This document shows positions 7,592 through 9,334 of a stretch of DNA of 9,334 nucleotides, one piece after another. How positions within the stretch are numbered: position 1 is the stretch's first letter; the number at the start of each line of letters is the position of its first letter. The position numbers were made by a program, and so were the translations under genes. Source of the DNA: Paracoccaceae bacterium (lineage in GTDB: Bacteria; Pseudomonadota; Alphaproteobacteria; Rhodobacterales; Rhodobacteraceae); assembly GCA_029881635.1 (NCBI GenBank), contig JAOUMG010000039.1:1-9334 (forward strand), written 5' to 3'. The notes below the pieces were generated by a model. The model did no database searches and had not been told where the DNA came from. It was given only the letters and a program-made list of their open reading frames with translations.

Positions 7592-7824
7592 CAGATCGCC
7601 TCGCGCACGACCAGGGCCTCTCCCGGCCCCTCCTTGCGGTAGCGGACCGCACTGCCGGCCGGGAACTGGACGGCATGGAATTCGTGCAGCGCCAGCCCGT
7701 CCTCGGGATCCGGAGACACAGTGGTGCTGACAAAGACGCTGCCCTTCCGGGTTTGCCAGATTTCATCCGTGGTCAGTGTGACCGGCGATGACCAACCGGT
7801 TGTCGCATCAGTAATCAGGGACAT
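7591..7824 (-). CDS. Small beta-rich protein of unknown function, first gene of the spike-like cassette
   Basis: A 77-residue protein with no cysteine, signal peptide or membrane segment. The pattern is a single compact beta domain: LITDATTGWSSPVTLTTDE (3-21), then IWQTRKGSVFVSTT (22-35), an acidic turn (SPDPEDG), and HAVQFPAGSAVRYR (50-63) ending ALVVREAI. Its size and strand-turn pattern resemble the spike-base-like protein at 2391-2651, but I see no clear sequence homology between the two. Similar small proteins occur in Rhodobacteraceae by my recollection, without a known function. The ATG at 7824 has a strong GGAGGA nine bases upstream, the best ribosome site in the window, and the stop overlaps the next ATG. 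It could be an assembly base, chaperone or cap for the two larger proteins; this is inference from operon position and size. Confidence 0.75.
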   Translation of the reverse strand: MSLITDATTGWSSPVTLTTDEIWQTRKGSVFVSTTVSPDPEDGLALHEFHAVQFPAGSAVRYRKEGPGEALVVREAI

Positions 7825-7833
7825 GAGGCGTGC

Positions 7834-7839
7834 TCCTCC
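7834..7839 (-). promoter_or_regulatory. Strong Shine-Dalgarno for the 77-residue gene
   Basis: GGAGGA on the minus strand, nine bases before the ATG at 7824. It is the strongest ribosome site of the cassette; the two downstream genes have one-base junctions and weaker sites, so translation of the whole set may enter mainly here. Confidence 0.7.
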
Positions 7840-7909
7840 AGTGCTTCCGAGTTGCCCTGAAGCTTCGGCAAAAGCCGTTTACGTTGGCTGATCTCTGCGT
7901 GCGTTGTCC

Positions 7910-8656
7910 CTAAAGCCAGCCGCGTCGGTCGAGTCCGGCCACCAGCGGCGCGCAGATTTCTGCCAACCGGTCGGCTAGGCCGCGCTGTGGCAGGCCGGTT
8001 TCCGGCACATAGCCGAAACGGTAGTAATCCACCGCGAAGTTGCGGGCGATCAGGGCCCGGTCGCAGGAGGAGATCTGCGTTCTGTTCTGGGTTGGCAGCG
8101 CGTGCGGAAAGCGGTCCTCGGTAATCTGTTCCCCTGTGATGGCCGCCAGCCAGTCAGCCACCTGGTTCAGCCCGTTCTCAAGGCGGAAGACGGCAGCCAT
8201 CTCGGGAACGAAATCGCTTTGCGGTCGAAAGTGATTGTCAAAGGCATGCGGGGCTCGTCCCGCCGCCGCCAACATCAGCCGCAACCAGAAGGAAAAGGGA
8301 AGAAATGCCATAAGCCTACCCAGCCACGACCGGCATTGCCCGCCGCGTTGCCAGCGATACTCGCTGGTCATCCGGGCCACCGGGTCACGGACTACGGCGA
8401 AGACCGCGTCGGGCGCACGTGGCAGTGCGCTCACCGCATCTTCCCAGACAAGATGTTGTGGTGAGTTCGGCGGGGCGGCCAACCGCCATCCGCCACTGCG
8501 CCACCAGCGATCCCAGCCCCAGTGCAGATGGCCAACCGCATCGCCCCATCTGGCGACCATGAATTGCTCGACAGAGGTGCCGCCTGCCTTGGGGCAATGG
8601 GCAAACCAGATCAGGCGGTCGGGAAGTGTCAGGGATGGCATGGCGACCGGTGGCAC
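7910..8656 (-). CDS. PAPS-dependent sulfotransferase, Sulfotransfer_2-like
   Basis: Would transfer sulfate from 3'-phosphoadenosine-5'-phosphosulfate to an acceptor, here probably a sugar hydroxyl of the polysaccharide. The protein has up to 248 residues, within the family's range. The 5'-phosphosulfate loop is FAHCPKAGGTSVEQF (18-32, Lys23), and the 3'-phosphate motif is VFAVVRDPVARMTSEYRW (85-102), with Arg90 and Ser98 in the expected places. The rest is helical and variable, as usual; residues 114-131 contain a hydrophobic patch (LMAFLPFSFWLRLMLAAA) that could associate with the membrane. The start is uncertain: GTG at 8656 gives 248 residues, ATG at 8641 gives 243, and neither has a clear ribosome site. 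It is divergent from the WbsX-like gene, and 85 bp separate its end from the 77-residue gene on the same strand, with no convincing terminator between, so read-through is possible. Confidence 0.88.
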   Translation of the reverse strand: MPPVAMPSLTLPDRLIWFAHCPKAGGTSVEQFMVARWGDAVGHLHWGWDRWWRSGGWRLAAPPNSPQHLVWEDAVSALPRAPDAVFAVVRDPVARMTSEYRWQRGGQCRSWLGRLMAFLPFSFWLRLMLAAAGRAPHAFDNHFRPQSDFVPEMAAVFRLENGLNQVADWLAAITGEQITEDRFPHALPTQNRTQISSCDRALIARNFAVDYYRFGYVPETGLPQRGLADRLAEICAPLVAGLDRRGWL

Positions 8657-8664
8657 GAAACGGG

Positions 8665-8679
8665 TTAGCGAACGGTTAA
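8665..8679 (-). promoter_or_regulatory. Second, degenerate CtrA-like site
   Basis: On the minus strand it reads TTAA, seven bases, CTAAC: one mismatch from TTAA-N7-TTAAC. It lies just upstream of the GTG/ATG starts of the sulfotransferase, 23 bp from the perfect site at 8703. The pairing of two sites in one short divergent region raises its weight. Confidence 0.35.
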
Positions 8680-8702
8680 TTCTGGACGTCTCCGGCGATG
8701 GG

Positions 8703-8721
8703 TTAAGCCTGTGTTAACCAT
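8703..8721 (+). promoter_or_regulatory. Putative CtrA binding site, perfect TTAA-N7-TTAACCAT
   Basis: TTAA at 8703-8706, seven bases, then TTAACCAT at 8714-8721. This matches the full CtrA consensus TTAA-N7-TTAAC and the extended half-site TTAACCAT described for alphaproteobacteria. It is also a GGTTAA/TTAACC inverted repeat with a 7-base spacer (8701-8719). It lies about 20 bp before the WbsX-like ATG and about 47-62 bp upstream of the sulfotransferase starts, so it could activate the minus-strand operon, repress the plus-strand gene, or do both. Confidence 0.55.
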
Positions 8722-8740
8722 GCGTGCGGAATGAACCCCC

Positions 8741-9334
8741 ATGTTCGATGCATCCCCTGCCCCGCAGATTCGGGCCCTGGCTTTCTATCTCCCCCAGTAT
8801 CATCCCGTGCCGGAGAACGATGCGTTCTGGGGTGCGGGTTTTACCGAATGGCGCAATGTCGTGCAGGCCCGCCCGCGGTTCACTGGCCACGCGCAGCCGC
8901 ATCTGCCGGCCGATCTCGGGTTTTATGACCTGCGGGTGCCCGAGGTGCGCGCCGCGCAGGCCGATCTTGCGCGCGCAGCCGGGCTCTCGGGGTTTTGCTA
9001 TTATCACTACTGGTTTTCCGGACAGCGTCTGCTCAACCATCCCTTCGACGCGGTGCTCGCCAGCGGTGCACCCGATTTTCCCTTCATGCTCTGCTGGGCG
9101 AACGAAAACTGGACGCGGGCCTGGGACGGCGGCGAAAGCGAGATTCTGCTTGCTCAACGCTATTCCGACACCGACACGGCCGCCCATGCCCGGCACTTGG
9201 CCCACGCCTTTGCCGATCCGCGATACATTCGGATCGGGAACCGCCCGGTCTTCGCCGTCTACAACACCGATGCGCTGCCCTGCCCGCGCCGCTGGAGCGA
9301 TGCGTTCCGGGACGCAGCTCAAAAGGATGGTTCC
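8741..9334 (+). CDS. WbsX-type glycan enzyme (GH99-like fold), C-terminus beyond window
   Basis: Belongs to the WbsX / glycoside hydrolase 99-like group found in O-antigen, capsule and EPS clusters, usually annotated as a glycosyltransferase although the fold is that of GH99 endo-mannosidases. The frame is open for 198 codons from the ATG at 8741 to the window end. Family motifs follow in order: LAFYLPQYHPVPENDAFWG (13-31), GFTEWRNV (33-40), DLGFYDLR (58-65), GFCYYHYWFSG (84-94), CWANENWTRAWDGG (118-131) and NRPVFAVYN (167-175). The start is chosen because the first family strand begins only about ten residues in; its ribosome site is weak (GGAA around 8729). The protein is divergent from the sulfotransferase and shares its control region. 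The full enzyme may carry additional glycosyltransferase domains downstream, which cannot be seen here. Acceptor and reaction remain unproven for most members. Confidence 0.9.
   Translation, partial: MFDASPAPQIRALAFYLPQYHPVPENDAFWGAGFTEWRNVVQARPRFTGHAQPHLPADLGFYDLRVPEVRAAQADLARAAGLSGFCYYHYWFSGQRLLNHPFDAVLASGAPDFPFMLCWANENWTRAWDGGESEILLAQRYSDTDTAAHARHLAHAFADPRYIRIGNRPVFAVYNTDALPCPRRWSDAFRDAAQKDGS

Larger units (their letters stand above)
8657..8740. promoter_or_regulatory. Divergent promoter region between sulfotransferase and WbsX-like genes
   Basis: The 84-bp region must serve both directions. It carries two TTAA-type motifs (8665-8679 and 8703-8721) in otherwise GC-rich sequence. No standard -35/-10 pair was assigned. 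A four-codon frame (ATG at 8720, TGA ending 8734) ends six bases before the WbsX-like ATG and is probably accidental. Confidence 0.5.

Noticed and set aside
7866..7880. CGGC-AAAA-GCCG hairpin followed by TTT, possible terminator between the sulfotransferase and the 77-residue gene
   Set aside because: The stem is only four pairs, and the T-run is on the plus strand while both flanking genes are on the minus strand, so it would not terminate them.
8714..9322. Minus-strand open frame of about 202 codons
   Set aside because: Antisense to the WbsX-type gene, which has at least six family motifs in order.
1..9334. CRISPR array, tRNA, rRNA, insertion sequence or integrase
   Set aside because: No regularly spaced direct repeats, no cloverleaf-like sequence, no terminal inverted repeats and no transposase or recombinase motifs were seen in either strand.

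Overview
The window looks like part of an exopolysaccharide or capsule biosynthesis locus from a high-GC alphaproteobacterium, most likely in the Rhodobacterales (Rhodobacter/Paracoccus/Roseobacter relatives). The taxonomic reading rests on GC-rich coding sequence, a small protein resembling the spike base protein of the Rhodobacter capsulatus gene transfer agent (GTA), and a sequence matching the alphaproteobacterial CtrA site TTAA-N7-TTAACCAT. No rRNA, tRNA, CRISPR array, transposase or integrase was seen.

Layout from left to right: an MBOAT O-acyltransferase cut by the left edge (1-965, minus) lies downstream of a GT-B fold glycosyltransferase (1059-2192, minus). A 198-bp divergent region follows, then a spike-base-like small protein (2391-2651, plus). 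A 354-bp stretch with no convincing gene precedes a family 2 glycosyltransferase (3006-3932, plus). That gene converges on a tightly coupled minus-strand cassette, read from right to left: a 77-residue beta-rich protein (7591-7824), an Ig/LamG-like protein (6164-7591) and a PKD-like plus right-handed beta-helix protein (3949-6162). Upstream on the same strand, 85 bp away, is a PAPS-dependent sulfotransferase (7910-8656). It is divergent from a WbsX-type (GH99-like) glycan enzyme cut by the right edge (8741-9334, plus).

The enzymes form a coherent set: two or three glycosyl-transfer proteins build the chain, and the MBOAT and sulfotransferase would add acetyl and sulfate groups. The unusual part is the second class of genes: four non-enzymatic or possibly lyase-like beta-rich proteins without recognisable signal peptides, one of them in a GTA/phage head-spike family. 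GTA head spikes bind capsular polysaccharide, so a spike-like set inside a polysaccharide cluster raises the idea of a glycan-binding or glycan-trimming system matched to the polysaccharide made here. The CtrA-like sites are notable because CtrA also controls GTA production in Rhodobacterales. These functional links are inference; the gene calls and site matches are read from the sequence.
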